A stretch of 64,000 nucleotides of DNA from Rugalucina vietnamica (Eukaryota; Mollusca; Bivalvia; Lucinida; Lucinidae), in NCBI GenBank assembly GCA_964017185.1, contig OZ024875.1, positions 61,871,043 to 61,935,042 on the forward strand, written 5' to 3'. The notes under the pieces are model-generated. The model searched no databases, was not told where the DNA came from, and saw only the letters and a list, made by a program, of their open reading frames with translations. A program made the position numbers and the translations under genes. Shown piece after piece: positions 24,072-36,907 of the stretch (positions are counted from its first letter, which is position 1; every line of letters starts with the position of its first letter).

Positions 24072-25641
24072 ATGATAAATAGTTTCATCATGAAGCAAAT
24101 GATGTTTTATTCTGCGCTACTATTTCTTGCGGTTTTTAACTATGGCTGGGCCGACGATCCAAACTTATGCGCCACGGGAAAATATCGGATTATTCCGAAG
24201 TCTGATTGTCAGGGTTACTATTTTTGCCTGTTTGGGAAGGCTATAGACATGCCCCCATGTGGCCCGGGGGCGGTGTTTAGCCGCAGTGCCCACGTTTGTG
24301 TGAGGAAAGGGGGTATCTATGACGATTGTGTGCCTGGAGAAGTTGATGTTGCTACGGACAATAAACCGAACAGTAAGTAAAACCACAGAACAAAAATAAT
24401 GATAAAATATTTAAGAAAGTTTACATATATGTACCGCAAATTAATAACTTATTTAAGGAAGAATGACTTTTGATTTTTAAAGCTTCATCTTCCATGTTCA
24501 TTTTAGTTTCTACATCTACACGGACATATTCATATTGCTCGACAAAATGGAGTGTGTTTTACCGGTAGGTCAACCTGAACGCATCAGATTCAAAGTAGAT
24601 GGCTTTTCAGGACAGATCAGGACCTAGCTGACATAGTTTGGCATGTGTAATTTCGTTTTATCATGCAATGGTAACTTATCCTCTGCTACGGTTACAGGGC
24701 CACAGACAATTGAAGAACAGTGTCAAAATGGCGCAACATTTATACCCCACCCAACAGAATGTCAACTGTACTACAACTGTAAAGTGCGCTACGACGATAT
24801 ACCACGATACTTCGAGCAGTATATGCAGGAATGTTCATATCCAAAGCAGTTTAGTAACCAGACGATGCAATGCGAGGAATTTGAGAAGGTAGAATGTGGG
24901 AAGAGGAAAGATACGAAAGATGGCTGTAAGTTAGATTTACAATATCTTTACTTCAGCCCATCGTGTGATTATTTCCATGAAAAATTCACGATATCATTGT
25001 ATATTTTCATAAGAAGTCATTTGAAACAAAGTCTACAGCTATATAAAATTAAGTCGTATTGGTTTCATTTATAACATTGTTGCTAAAGAACTTATATTTA
25101 TATTTGACCACCCCCACCCTATATAAAACGCCCATGTGTGTTGCACTTCGTGCAGTAATTAGCTTTGCCCAATTCCGTTTTAGGCGAATATCGAGCAAAC
25201 CAGTGCAACACTGCTCACTGCATACCATGCCATGTTCGAATACCTTCTTGTATCGACAAAACTGACGGAGTTCACGCCCATGATGAACGACCATGGTCGC
25301 CATATTACATCACGTGCTACAAAGAGCGATCTGTATCAATGGACGTTTGTCCACCTGATGCTAGTGGACGCGCACAGTTGTTCCACATGGATATCAAGGA
25401 ATGTGTCCCGCTTGATATGGTACCACAGGAGCACGGGGGAACCATGCCAAAGTGTGAAGGGCGGGAAGATGGGAATTACCTCGATGACGTAGGCAGATGC
25501 AACCAGTATACCGTCTGCTCCTCTGGCACCATAGCGGATATAGTCAAATGCAAGGAAGGCGAAGTTTTTGACGTACTAAAGGAAGGATGTGTAGAAAAGG
25601 ACAAGGCATGTGGCCCTTGTGGAGGGACGAATAACTGGTAA
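24072..25641 (+). CDS. Secreted chitin-binding (CBM14/peritrophin-A-like) protein, 3 exons, 328 aa
   Basis: Exons 24072-24372, 24698-24925 and 25184-25641, joined by phase-1 introns. A hydrophobic N-terminus (MMFYSALLFLAVFNYGWA) looks like a signal peptide cleaved before DDPNLC. Then come cysteine-rich modules: two clear six-Cys peritrophin-A-type modules (exons 1 and 2), a variant one (PSCIDKT to KECVPL), and a fourth six-Cys module (KCEGREDG to KDKAC). The family binds chitin in peritrophic membranes, shell matrix or immune secretions; which applies here cannot be told. The first in-frame ATG is 24072, with another at 24090. The last codons TGG TAA overlap a possible donor (GTAAAT at 25638). 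Splicing to a good acceptor at 26141 would change the final Trp to Cys followed by TAG, same length. Confidence 0.85.
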
Positions 25642-25644
25642 ATC

Positions 25645-27479
25645 ATTGTTAACTTATGGCTATGTTAAGCTCAATTTGATTAAAATCGGATCTACACGTA
25701 CACCTGGTTGCAAGCCAGTTCGAATTTTAATCTGATTGTGTTTAACTGCACCATTCATTACTTTTGACTTTAAACCTCACTGGATGCGACGCGCACAGTC
25801 ACATTTACCCATCGTACATCGCGATGTTCACGTCATTTCGTTTTGTTTACGTTTTTTACGCAGAAAACATTATCATAATTGATATCTTAAAACCAACTAT
25901 GAATGAGTTGTAGTAGATCTAAATAGCCTAAACCATCACCACGCATGTCTCAGTGATACATTTGTACTATAGCGACTAATGCATCAAATATAGCGAACAA
26001 CATCAACAAATCGAAAGTAAACACGATCAATTTTGACGTCAATATTAATTTTGTATGGAATTTTGAAATAAACATTTTATAGTGTAACGTATACAGATAA
26101 TGGAATCAATATGTTTATTGTATTTTTTTCTTAATTTTCAGTTAGTCCGGTTTTGTGGTCGTTCTACATTGACTACTTCACCAATGGATCTCGCACAAGG
26201 AACAGGCTACACTGATTAACTAATGCATCTGTGACAATCGATGTGTTATTTTTTTTTTTTTTTTTTTTAAATATGAATTATGATGATTCAACAGGATATG
26301 CGACATAATCGAAAATTGTATTACAATACGTCTGTATCAAAGGAAATATTTTCAACCAACCAATGCGCTTTTGATTGCTAACTGGCAGTTTGGTCTGCCT
26401 GTTTGCAGTCGAATAAACTGTTGGTCTGCCTTTACATGTTCACTTTAATCTTTGTGTCAGTTTTCGATTGCTGGTAGTGAATTGTGTGACTTGAACGATC
26501 GACGATTTGCATTTCTGTGATATTGTGTTGTTGCTGCTGAATTTAGAAATGAAATAAAGGATAGTGGGCAACAACTTATATATGCGACCTGAAAGCATTT
26601 ACAAACTTGTCGAATGTTCGATGTGTATGTTTAAAAATGGAATATAGCTTTCAGGAGTTAAAGGTATCTCCAAGAAATGTTATGAAATCCGTTATGTTTT
26701 ATACTTTAATGAGCTTATAAATAAATAAGTAAATGTCTCGTGTTCTGTTTGTTTTTCATTGTCGGGTGATGAGCATGGGGTTCTGTTCTACAGTGGGTTA
26801 TTTACAGTATAGATGTACTGGAAAAATAATTAAGTTCCTTGGGTCCTCGAGTAGAACATATTCGAGATCTGGTTAGTTTTAGTCGTGAAAGATGTTTTAT
26901 CATATGTAAGTGGCAAAAACAAATTAGTTGACTCGGATATGTCCGTATACTTCGTTTGATCGTACATGTATTAGACCTAACGTGCCATTCGTAGTATTTG
27001 TTAGGATAATGCCATGATTTATGATGATGCTTCACCTACCCTACTTAAATAGATAACAATGTTTGAATTTTAGAATTTATTGTCTGAACAAACACAATAA
27101 CTCAACTTCAACCAATCTTCTTCAGATCATATTTATTTTCTGAAGACTTTCAGTGAAGAACATAGATAAGATTTTAATTAGACAGGCGCTTTGAAGTATT
27201 TAAAACCAACAAAACTGTAAATAAAATAACAAATCGAAAATAAATTACATAACGAGCAAGAATATGGTCTAAAATCACCGCCGTGCGCTAGATGATCGGG
27301 GAACGGCCGAAATCATCGTCGCAAAGACTACGGGTGGCCATCAGCCGATATGAGTTTTCACAAGACTATTTATTTACTTTTGTCAATTTCCCCAGATTTC
27401 AGAGCACACTTAAATTAAGCTACACGATATCCCAAACAACTTTAGTGCGGGGTATTAACATTTAGGAAAAAAAGGGGCT
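25645..27479. other. 3' flank of the chitin-binding gene and intergenic DNA
   Basis: It contains a good acceptor (TTTTTTTCTTAATTTTCAG ending 26141) that could make an alternative terminal exon, and AATAAA at about 26067 and 26554. The rest is unique AT-rich DNA with no recognised gene. Confidence 0.45.
27368..27374 (-). terminator. Poly(A) signal candidate of the cadherin-like gene
   Basis: The + strand reads TTTATT here (AATAAA on the gene strand), about 110 bases past the stop codon at 27482-27480. Another candidate lies further downstream. Confidence 0.45.
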
Positions 27480-30400
27480 TCAGTGTGCTTTTCTAAATTT
27501 GTTCCACTGTGAGTCCTCTGCCGGCTGAAAGATCTCTGCTGTGGCCTGGGGTACCACCGGGACCGTGTTGCTGACCACTGCTCCAGGAGGGGCGACACCG
27601 CCGTTATACCTGTGGCAAAGGATCGAAAACGGTTAGACAAATTGTTCCAAAACAAGAAGAGTTGTCAATTTATTTCTTAATGATTGCCGGGGTATATTAA
27701 TAACTGAAGGCAGCTGTATTTACGAAAAAATATAGACGATTATATTAGGTTTTCTTTTCTAGACCTTTAGTAAATACAATGATAAATCCTCGTTCTAATC
27801 AGGGGTTTTTTTTTTATCGCATATTTATAATTAATTTTACATTTATAAACGAGCTTTAAAGCTGATAAGCATAGCAAACAGCTATTTTTCTTTAAACTAA
27901 ATAATTATTACTGATTTTTCGATTCGTCTGTAAACCGTATTTTATTCCCGGTTTTCATATCTCCATCGTGTTTCTTTTTCTCTTTGGTGTGTTCTGCGGC
28001 ATTCTTTCTCCGTCGGCGTCGTTGATGCTTCGGTCGACAGCAATCGCATAAACGCTGTTTCCTTTGAAATGAAAAAAATCTTCAAGGATAAATGAGCCGC
28101 CACGTGGGAAAAAACAACAATCTGCATAGGCGAAAACAAAGACGCAGATTAGCTTCGCGGTAACCGCGAAGCTGATCAGCGCCTTTGTTTTCGCTACTCG
28201 GATAGTACAATTCCTCTTCCTCAAAATTTCAAGCTTCTAGCTCTTTTCTGTGCTTGTACAGACCGGTTTGTGTCAGACCTGTTCGAAAACCACATTGTTG
28301 GTTTTCCCACGAGGCGGATCAAATATTGCCTAAGTTATAAAGTACTCGCAGGAAAACGTTGTTATGATGCAAAAATGTATTGATCGTCTAAATCAAAATA
28401 AGATTCTGAAGTTTCAGATGAGAATGGAAAATTGGTGTAATAGTCCGATCTCGCTGAAATTTGACCCCAATCCATTATACGTCGGACACTTCCATTGCTT
28501 CCAAAACAAATCTTGAGTGTCCGGCAAGAAAAAAGACTTTTTGCAGAAACCACAGTCACTAGAAATTGAGATTCGTCGAAATTCTTTATTACTTACACTT
28601 TGTATTCACTAGCTATGAGCTTTCTCATCTTCCGCTGCTCGCAACCATAGCAACATCTCAGCACGCACAGCGTTCCTAGGAACAAACACAGCAACAACAC
28701 GGCAAACCCAGCTCCGGACACCAACGTCACGCTTGACGTCGTACAGAGGAAACAGGTCGTCACTTCCGTCCAGTTGGCGACCGTCGGCTTCTCCGTGTAC
28801 GTTACCGTTAATGTGACTGTCGTCGAACGCTTCGGCTTGCCGTTGTCCTTGACATCTACTGTGACGTAAAACGTCGAGTTAAAATCCATCTCAAACGCTT
28901 TCGTAATTGTCACGTTTCCCGTCGTGTCAATATCGAAATACGTCTTCCCATAACCCTTATTGTAGCCACTGACGGAATATACTAATTCAGAATTATTGCC
29001 GCTATCAGCGTCTGAGCAGTTGAGATGCGTTATAGATTCCGACGCGGCCTGAGCGTACGTCAGTGACAGCGTGTCGCTAAACGGATTACAGACCGGGTCG
29101 TTGTCGTTGATGTCAAGAATAGTGATTTCATAGTCGGCGCTCGCGGAAACTCCGTCAGGATCAACGCATTGTAACGTCAACGTTAACGTCTCTGGAAGCG
29201 TTTTGTCGTCATAATCCCAATCTCTATTATAGAAAACTTCGGCGGTAGTTTGGTCAATGGAGAAGTAGGAGGAGTATACACCAAACAGGATTCTGTATTC
29301 CAACGCACTGACGTCAGGTGTCCCGTCAGGGTCGTCACACAAAACCGACGTGTTATTTACGAACGCACCAGCCTGTAAAAAATTGTCCAAAACTATATCC
29401 AATGTTACTGTCGTAGTCACGGTACGTAAAGGAAGTGTTTGTGCACATTGCCCCTTTTATCAAAATTTAGTTAAGCTCTTGAAAATTATTAATGGAAGGT
29501 TTTTGTACAAATAAACTTTCTAAGAAGTAAAGTTGCACTTTATGTCCATTTTCGTTGGGAGTTCAGTTATGCACTTTATTTGACGTTTTTATACACACAT
29601 ATCAGATAATAGAGCGAATATGGTTTAAAGGGGCAGTTTAAATAAAAAATAATTGTTAGATCCTTTGGAAGCAGTAAAACATTCAAAGCGAGAAGATGGG
29701 CCATATTGTACAATTTCGGGAAATGCTTCATCAGTGACCCTTTACAAAACTGGCAGCGAAAGCCAGACATTTTTGCTGCAATTTCAAGAATTTACATCTG
29801 TGTAGTCTAAATCAAAGACTCATATTCCCAAAGGGGCCAAATAATCAAAATATACTGTTAAGAAGATGATTCTTAAAGTAAAATATATTTGAAATACTCC
29901 AAATAAATTCACTGATCCCAAAGAATAAAAAAAAATATAATCTGCACTATGGATGATGTACGGGGAGACTTTTTACGGCCACCACACGGCACAACACCAG
30001 CTGCAGTAATAGCAAATAAAAGTAATTGTTAGATCCTTTGGAAGCAGTAAAACATTCAAAGCGAGAAGATGGGCCATATTGTACAATTTCGGGTAATGAA
30101 CCTTCATCAGTGACCCTTTACAAAACTGGCAGCGAAAGCCAGACATTTTTGCTGCAATTTCAAGAATTTACATCTGTGTAGTCTAAATCAAAGACTCATA
30201 TTCCCAAAGGGGCCAAATAATCAAAAAATACTGTTAAGAAGATGATTCTTAACGTAAAATATATTTGAAATACTCCAAATATATTCACTGATCCCAAAGA
30301 ATCAAACAAAATATATAATCTGCACTATGGATGATGTAAGGGGAGACTTTACGGCCGCCACACGGCACAACACCAGCTGCAGTAATAGCAAATAAAAATA

Positions 30401-32106
30401 ATTGTTAGATCCTTTGGAAGCAGTAAAACATTCAAAGCGAGAAGATGGGCCATATTGTACAATTTCGGGTAAAGTAGTTTTACTTCTTTCCTCCTGCGAT
30501 AACTTTCTGAACTTACCGAACCTTCGTCGGCGCTCACAGGGTCTAAGGCGGATGGCCAATACGGCGCCTCGTTGACGTCCGCTATGACAATTGTCAGAAA
30601 TTTATTCTCTAGCGTGGTGGAGTGGTACTCGTCTTTAATTGTCAACTCAAACTGGTATTGCGTTGTCGTCTCGTAGTCCAGTTCAAAGCCTTCTTTTAGA
30701 TACACTTCTCCAGCTGAAAACATAGTTTTGAATAAAAGTTTATTGACATTATACATGCCCATGGAAGGGCGTGATGCAAGACAGAACGGCAATGATAGTG
30801 AATGCTTTGTGGCTATGCTCTGGCTCATTACGAAAACTTGTAACGGCCATGCAATAAACAGAGATTTTTTGAGCTTTAAAAGTTGAAAATTTTCAGCTGA
30901 AAAATTTTGATATTTTTCTTATTTTTGCTCAAAACATAGATTGTGGGTACACGTTAGAACCGCCTCGGTATCTAGGTATACCCATGCATACACCAGTTTT
31001 GCTATATAAAAGTGGGGTTCAAGGGGGTATACCGTGATTACACGGACATGTTTTCCCGATTCTCAGTAAATGGTTTCACAACATTTTACAAAATAAAAAT
31101 AATGGCAACTGAGAAAAGACTTTTTTAAATTAAAATGTACATGTAAAATTTTTTCGAGCGAGCTTATAATTGATACATATTTACGTTCGCGTGGACATAT
31201 CGACACTTACTGGAGAGAATGATGTCAAACACACCACTATCATCTTGTTTTGACACTATTTCAAACAGAACAGCGTCACCGTCATTGTCCTGATAGTTGA
31301 TAGTGAAAACTAGTTTACGTCCTGCCGTCAGCTCGGGCAGCGTTAACGTGTGATTTAGGTTGGTGATCTCTGGTGGGGTGTTCACGTCTGAAGAAGTAAG
31401 CAGGGCGCCTTTAATGCTGATAAATATGCGATTTGATGAAATGTAGGTTAGCTACATGTACTTTTGTGATTTTTATTACAGAAAATTAACATTTTTCCAT
31501 TTTAGCGAATAACGTTGTTTTCCATAACATTCTTAAACACTCTCTGAAAATCTCACCTGTGCTGAGCATTTTATAGACATCCTTTTAGCTATTACAAATA
31601 GGATTTCGGTGTACCATACTTAAAACATAATCGCACCGAATACCTCTTAGGCGGTCGAAAACTGGTTGTACCGGAACATCGCACTACTAATCGATGCTAA
31701 AAGTTAAAGGTAAGCAATGATTAGGAACTTGTGCAATCTGAACCAAACTCCCACGCTACAACCCCAGGTTGAAAATAACTACGTATATGCGCTGATAGGC
31801 AAAGAGAACCGTATACGGCAATCCAAGCGAGCAGCTATTTCCTTAAAGGTGGCAACTCGGTTACCTTAAATATATTATATAGATGCGCACAAACAGGTGC
31901 AACCAGTCAAAATATCGGCAGCAAAACATAGAACAAATTTATAGATCTAACAGAAACAGGAAAGCTCTGGCCACATGTGAGACAAGCCAAGTTCTGCTTG
32001 CGGGTGTGTCAGGTGGTTTTTCTCGGGGTTCTCCCGTTTTCGCCCCACCTACTGATTGGCCCGTCTCATATGAGCTGAAATAATCTTGAAAGGGACGTTA
32101 AAGTGG

Positions 32107-32138
<32 letters not shown>

Positions 32139-34064
32139 AAAGAAAAAAGAAACAAGACAAACTCGTGACTAAGTAGCCCCACCTGTGATTGTTAACCGTA
32201 GTTCCAACGACTGTATATTACGACCATCCGTTGCATCAAAGTATATCGTGTATAGGGTGTAGTTGACTTCTAGTAGGTCGTGGGTAGCCACGAGATAGTC
32301 TGTGAAATAAATATTTGAGTAAATTTTACCAAAGGAAAGACTTGTGATTTAAACGATTTAGATGATACCATGGTATAGTAATCTGAAATTGAAAAAAAAG
32401 TGCTAGGGTTATATAAAATCATTCAGTCAAGCATACACTTAATCAAAATGAAATCATTAAGATTGTTAAACACTGAGGTTAAACAGCTATGATGTATAAA
32501 ATCGGGGCTTCGAACCCCACTTACGGCAGGTTGTGTCCTTGAGCAAGACACATTAACTCCCCATGAACTGGTTAATCAGTACGAGTAAGCTGTGGCTCCG
32601 TTCCGATATGACTGAAGAATTGTTGACCGGGATGGTAAGTTAAAGGAATGTGCGACTTACCACCACTAAATGAGAATGGTGCTGGGTCAGGGTCAGTGTT
32701 AGTGATTGTGTTAGTTAGAGTGTCTCCATCATCATCCGTGTACTCCAGCGTAAATACCACGTGACCACTCTTCACTGTCTTGGCACTCACTGACTTTGTT
32801 GCTGTTTACGAATGGAAAATGCAGAAAACGGTCGAAATAAGGAAAGCCGGCATGTGCGGAGAATAATACTAGGGGTGTTTTTACAGTCAAATCATGCTTG
32901 CACTAAGAAAATAAGGATACAATGTAGTTTGAAATACAAGTTTAAATTCTATAGAGAAAACTTGGTCTGCTGAATAGTACATGTAGAAATTTTATCTGCA
33001 TTTATCTATAGCAGCCATTTTGTTATTTTCTGGTCATTAATAAATTCTAATTACATATTACATGTCCTACAATATTCTATAGTGATTTGTATTTCACCAG
33101 AAAACAACTTAAGTAAGAGCCATTTTGGATGTCATCTTGAATAATGAAAAGCTCAGAATTAGTATAAAAAGTACAGTATGGTTAAACGTGCCATCACATC
33201 TTTTCCGTTTAACTTTTATCATCACACATATATAATACTCACCAACACCGCCGACAAAGTTTGACAGTACAAAGTCAGCATTGGCATCAACATTGACGGT
33301 GAGAGCCTGTGAGTCCGACGGGCTCCCACTGGCGGGGCATGTTACAGTGAGGGTGTAGGACGGGGTCAGGGTGGCGCTGAAGCTGGGGGACCCGATAGTC
33401 CAAACTTGCTGTTCTCCTGATGAAAGTAAACATGCATTAGCATTACGATAACTTGCCCATCCAATATATGGAGATGTTTAAGTTGTGAAAATTAAAAAAA
33501 TTTAGTAGAAAACTTTTGATATTTTTCTTATTTTTGCTAAAAACATAGATTGTGGGTACACGTTAGAACCGCCTCGCCGAGTACCCACAATCTATGTTTT
33601 GGAGCAAAAATAAGAAATATAGGTATATCCCTGAATACCCGAGTTTTTCTATATAAAAGTGTGGTTTAAGGGGGTATACATTACACGGACATGTTTTCCT
33701 GATGAATATATATATTGAGCCATGTCGGATCAGTAGCATCTAACAAAACAGGGAAAAATCTGAAAAATTCATAGGACCTTATGTAAAGGTGATCTCGTTC
33801 CTACTTCGCGATGCATTGATTTGTCATATTTCAGTTAACATATTGTTAGTGCATTCAAATAATTTTGTTCTACCATTGCCTATGTCTGTGAACATAAAAT
33901 TTCCATCATCATTTCCACTGGAGAACCCACACGTTGACGTTGACGCCGGATAAACGCTGAAGCTGTAGACTAGAACTGACGTCGTTGTGTCCTCGTGGAC
34001 TGACGTCGTAGCTGGGAGGTTTCCGATCTCAACAAACGCCCCTGTATAAAATAACATGCAAGGG

Positions 34065-34112
<48 letters not shown>

Positions 34113-35124
34113 AAGTGGAGTTGAGTTCGTGAGATTCCATTGCTCCTTTCAAATTTTCGATATCAAGTCATATCAAGTCATTAAGCAGCCAGCTTTAAAT
34201 GGCTATGAAGAGAAAACAGTGGTTGTTAAAGCATAACCCGTGTTTCATGGAGAAATGTCCAGTGACAAATTCTAAATCAGAAAGAAAGTAACAAATTAGC
34301 GGTGGCAACGCAGAAATAGAGAAAAATAAATGGCTATGTTAAAATTTATAGAAAATCCTATAGGAAAAAAAGAGAAACTTTTCATCACCGTGACCATTCT
34401 TAGACAGGATGGCAGTAATATATTTACTGAAGTCTATATGTAATGTCTGTTTAAAGCTTCTGTGTCATATAACATACGGGGGGTATCCAAAATAACGTAG
34501 ACTTTTGCTGTAGCTTCTATACAGCTCAATCAAATGCTTATAAAAGAACATGAACATAAATCGGAATATGTCTAGAATATCGTGGCAAAATATCAGGCAA
34601 AAATAACTACCCGTTAAAAATCTACAATCAAAACAAAAATGCCACTATGGTCTACCCGGCGCACGTCAGCTTTGATTTCGTAACGTCATTGGCGTTTTTA
34701 TTCATTTTGAATTTAACACCCTCTCGGCGCTTACGGCGACCCAGTCAATATGTTCCATAGATAAAAGAATTTTTACTTATTGTGCTTTGTACTGCACATA
34801 TTTTCCTTCAATATCCAAAACTCGAAACACATTTGCGTGTTTGCGATACATACGAAACTTGTAATTGTCTTATCTTATCTTGATATACGAATGTTCTATT
34901 TTATCGCAATATGCATTTTTCTAAAATGTATCTACGTATGTTGAAGCTACAGTAAAAGTTTACGTTATTTTGGATTTTCCCTCGTACGTACCAGAGACTA
35001 CAAAAATAATGCTATTCTAGCGTCGATCTTTTAACGTGGTATGACGTAAGGACTTACCGGACACAGAGTTGATGTAGAAAATAGCAATAATATGATAGAT
35101 ATGTCCAAAACAAAACAAATTCAT
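27480..35124 (-). CDS. Short single-pass cadherin-like protein, 9 exons, 675 aa
   Basis: Exons in gene order: 35124-35058, 34041-33874, 33416-33243, 32801-32661, 32299-32183, 31387-31211, 30713-30517, 29453-28597, 27609-27480. They total 2,028 nt in frame; exons 2-6 are symmetric phase 1-1, typical of shuffled extracellular modules. Exon 1 codes a signal peptide (MNLFCFGHIYHIIAIFYINS). Cadherin calcium-site motifs are seen: DDDGD in exon 4, DVNTPP, LDYE about 293, DVNEAP about 327, DPDG, DINDNDP about 461, DADSG. The membrane helix is about 589-612 (GAGFAVLLLCLFLGTLCVL), followed by a Cys/basic stop-transfer and a tail of about 63 residues with no recognisable catenin site. It is presumably a calcium-dependent adhesion or recognition protein at the cell surface, much shorter than Fat/Dachsous/Cdh23. 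The exon 7-8 join lacks part of an EC repeat, so a missed exon is possible. AATAAA on this strand lies about 27368. Confidence 0.82.
28093..28315. mobile_element. GC-hairpin MITE, copy 3
   Basis: GAGCCGCCACGTGGGAAAA start and a nearly perfect central palindrome GCAGATTAGCTTCGCGGTAA / CCGCGAAGCTGATCAGCGCC, ending TTGGTTTTCCCACGAGGC. It lies in the last intron of the cadherin-like gene. Confidence 0.8.
29600..30475. repeat. About 375-bp tandem duplication in a cadherin intron
   Basis: AATTGTTAGATCCTTTGGAA starts at 29651, 30024 and 30400 (373 and 376 apart). Units are nearly identical, including GGCCATATTGTACAATTTCG and CCACACGGCACAACACCAGC. It fills almost all of the intron between exons 8 and 7, which is where an EC repeat looks incomplete. 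Confidence 0.85.
30827..31060. mobile_element. Fold-back MITE copy D
   Basis: It runs from CATTACGAAAACTTG to ACACGGACATGTTTTCC with only half of the core palindrome (ACATAGATTGTGGGTACACG). In cadherin intron 6. Confidence 0.7.
31721..32140 (+). repeat. SINE-like dispersed repeat with poly-A end
   Basis: It shares GGAACTTGTGCAATC, CCACATGTGAGACAAGC and TTTTCTCGGGGT blocks with 59625-59795 and ends in a 27-base A run (32110-32136). In a cadherin intron. Confidence 0.5.
32490..32610 (+). repeat. tRNA-derived SINE fragment
   Basis: A B-box-like GGCTTCGAACCCCAC is followed by GTGTCCTTGAGCAAGACAC, a tail motif common in marine-animal tRNA-derived SINEs. It lies 50 bases from cadherin exon 4. Confidence 0.4.
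33440..33705. mobile_element. Fold-back MITE copy E
   Basis: Strong inverted core: AAACATAGATTGTGGGTAC and its complement GTACCCACAATCTATGTTTT around GAACCGCCTCGCCGA. It ends ACACGGACATGTTTTCC. In cadherin intron 2. Confidence 0.8.
34069..34110. repeat. Poly-T tract
   Basis: About 42 T in a row, 28 bases upstream (gene sense) of cadherin exon 2; on the gene strand it is poly-A, poor for an acceptor tract. Confidence 0.95.
34478..34982. mobile_element. MITE of about 505 bp with inverted ends of about 40 bases
   Basis: Left TCCAAAATAACGTAGACTTT... and right (reverse complement) TCCAAAATAACGTAAACTTT... both continue through CTGTAGCTTC. In intron 1 of the cadherin-like gene. No frame of note. 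Confidence 0.75.
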
Positions 35125-35254
35125 GTTTAGTGATCATGTTAATTTTGGAACTAGAACAATAAATCAAAAGTTCGGTTGAAAAGTATAGATTTCCAAAAAT
35201 CAGTGAGGCTTAGCAAGAAATAACAAAGGCATTGACACCAATTCAACATGAAAG

Positions 35255-35640
35255 GGCTCATATTACATTATACTTGCATTTGCAAGCATTAAACCTTGTT
35301 CCGGCCCCTGTCCTTTGGGGCCTAGGAGAAATAGATGCGTTGCTTGTGCCTCCATGCAAAGCTTCTAAATTACTGACCGACCATCTGATTGAACTGGTGA
35401 ACCGCATAAGTTTGAGCCTGCCCAGGAAAATTGGTTTTAGGCAAATCATCCATACAAATAAGCCTTATTGGTTTGCTTGGGTGATTATATTTATAAAGCA
35501 TATTTTGAGTGTAATGACACCCTATTGTTTAAAATGGAGGCAACGTCCCGACATGATCATTGCTGTTGACTGGGACGTAAAGCGTGAATTAAAAAAAAAA
35601 CAAAAAAAAAACACAAAAAACAACAACAAAAAAAAAAACA
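35255..35640 (+). repeat. SINE-like dispersed repeat, longest copy
   Basis: Includes CTTTGGGGCCTAGGAGAAAT, GACCATCTGATTGAACTGG and, near the end, GGCAACGTCCCGACATGATC plus an A-rich tail (35590-35640). Fragments at 18060-18245 and 16240-16335 are in the opposite orientation. Confidence 0.6.
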
Positions 35641-35867
35641 TTAAACCTTGCTCCGTGATCCATCACACGGAATTGCTGCTTTTTATTTCTTACATTTTAT
35701 TTTTCCAATCGAGCTTCAGCGTTTTATTTCCACATACCATCGCTAATTTTCTTGTCTGGTATTCATGATTGTACACGAACGACTTCATGCCAATTGCACC
35801 CTAAATGAAGAACATGGATATGGAACTTCTAATGTTAGGCGATAGCAACGGAAATGTAAATATCAGT

Positions 35868-36150
35868 TAATGCATTACGAAAACTTGCCCATGCAATGTA
35901 CAGAGATTTTGTAAGTTGTATAAATTGAAAAAAAAAAATCAGTAAAAAATTTGATATTTTTCTTATATTGCTCAAATCATAGATTGTGGGTACACGTTCG
36001 AACCGCCTCGCCGAGGCGATTCTAACGAGTACCCACAATGTATGTTTTGGAGCATAAATAAGAAAAATAGGTATATCCCTGCAAAGCCTAGTTGTCCTAT
36101 ATAAAAATGGGGTTTGAGGGGGTATACATTAAACCGACATGCTTTCCTGA
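35868..36150. mobile_element. Fold-back MITE copy F
   Basis: Complete: CATTACGAAAACTTGCCCAT end, core GAACCGCCTCGCCGAGGCGA, ends near ACCGACATGCTTTCCTGA. Confidence 0.8.
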
Positions 36151-36907
36151 CGGCAAACACGTGTTTTCCTGAGTCGATTCAATGGTTCTGGACGAATAGA
36201 AAAAAGATTGCTCTTGATGTTTTCCACGCCAGGTTCCTAAAATAGTAGAAAACGGCAAAAATGAAATCTCGCTAATTAATTATAAGCATTTTGCCACCTA
36301 CTGGCTACATTAATAAGCTGCAATGATCGCTTGGAGCAATGGCTTCTTTTTTAAGCATGCAAAAATATGCGTGTTTATGTTTTTCATGTACTGTACATAT
36401 GGTAAAAATAAAACAACATGGCAAAATATGAAGGAGTACATTGGCTGCAGTTGGTTGAATAAGCATTCTGACCCCATGGGAAGCGTTACTATTCGAGGTC
36501 TGTCCATAAAGTTCGTAGGCATGCCTGGCTTAACACAGATTATATAAGGGTAAGAATATTTGCCGTGTTAGCCGAAACATTTTAGTTCATTAGAGATACA
36601 TTGAGCTCGACATTGAGGTAGTTGCCGACGCCGTATAACTACTCTTTCTCAAAAGTTATAATCACTCAACAGGCCCTCTGACATATACGCATCTAAGAAA
36701 TCTTGAAGGAGTTGAAAAATTACTTATGAATCCGAGAAATCAGCAATACTGGCATTGCTCTAACCGACATTATTATAACTTACTCAATAATGAAAATATA
36801 AATAAGCTGATTCTGCAGCTAGTGTGTGTCGTGTGTTGGCCGTAAACATCCCCGTAAATTATTCATCGTTCTGATTTTATTTTCCTTCCTGTCCTTTTGG
36901 GATCAGC

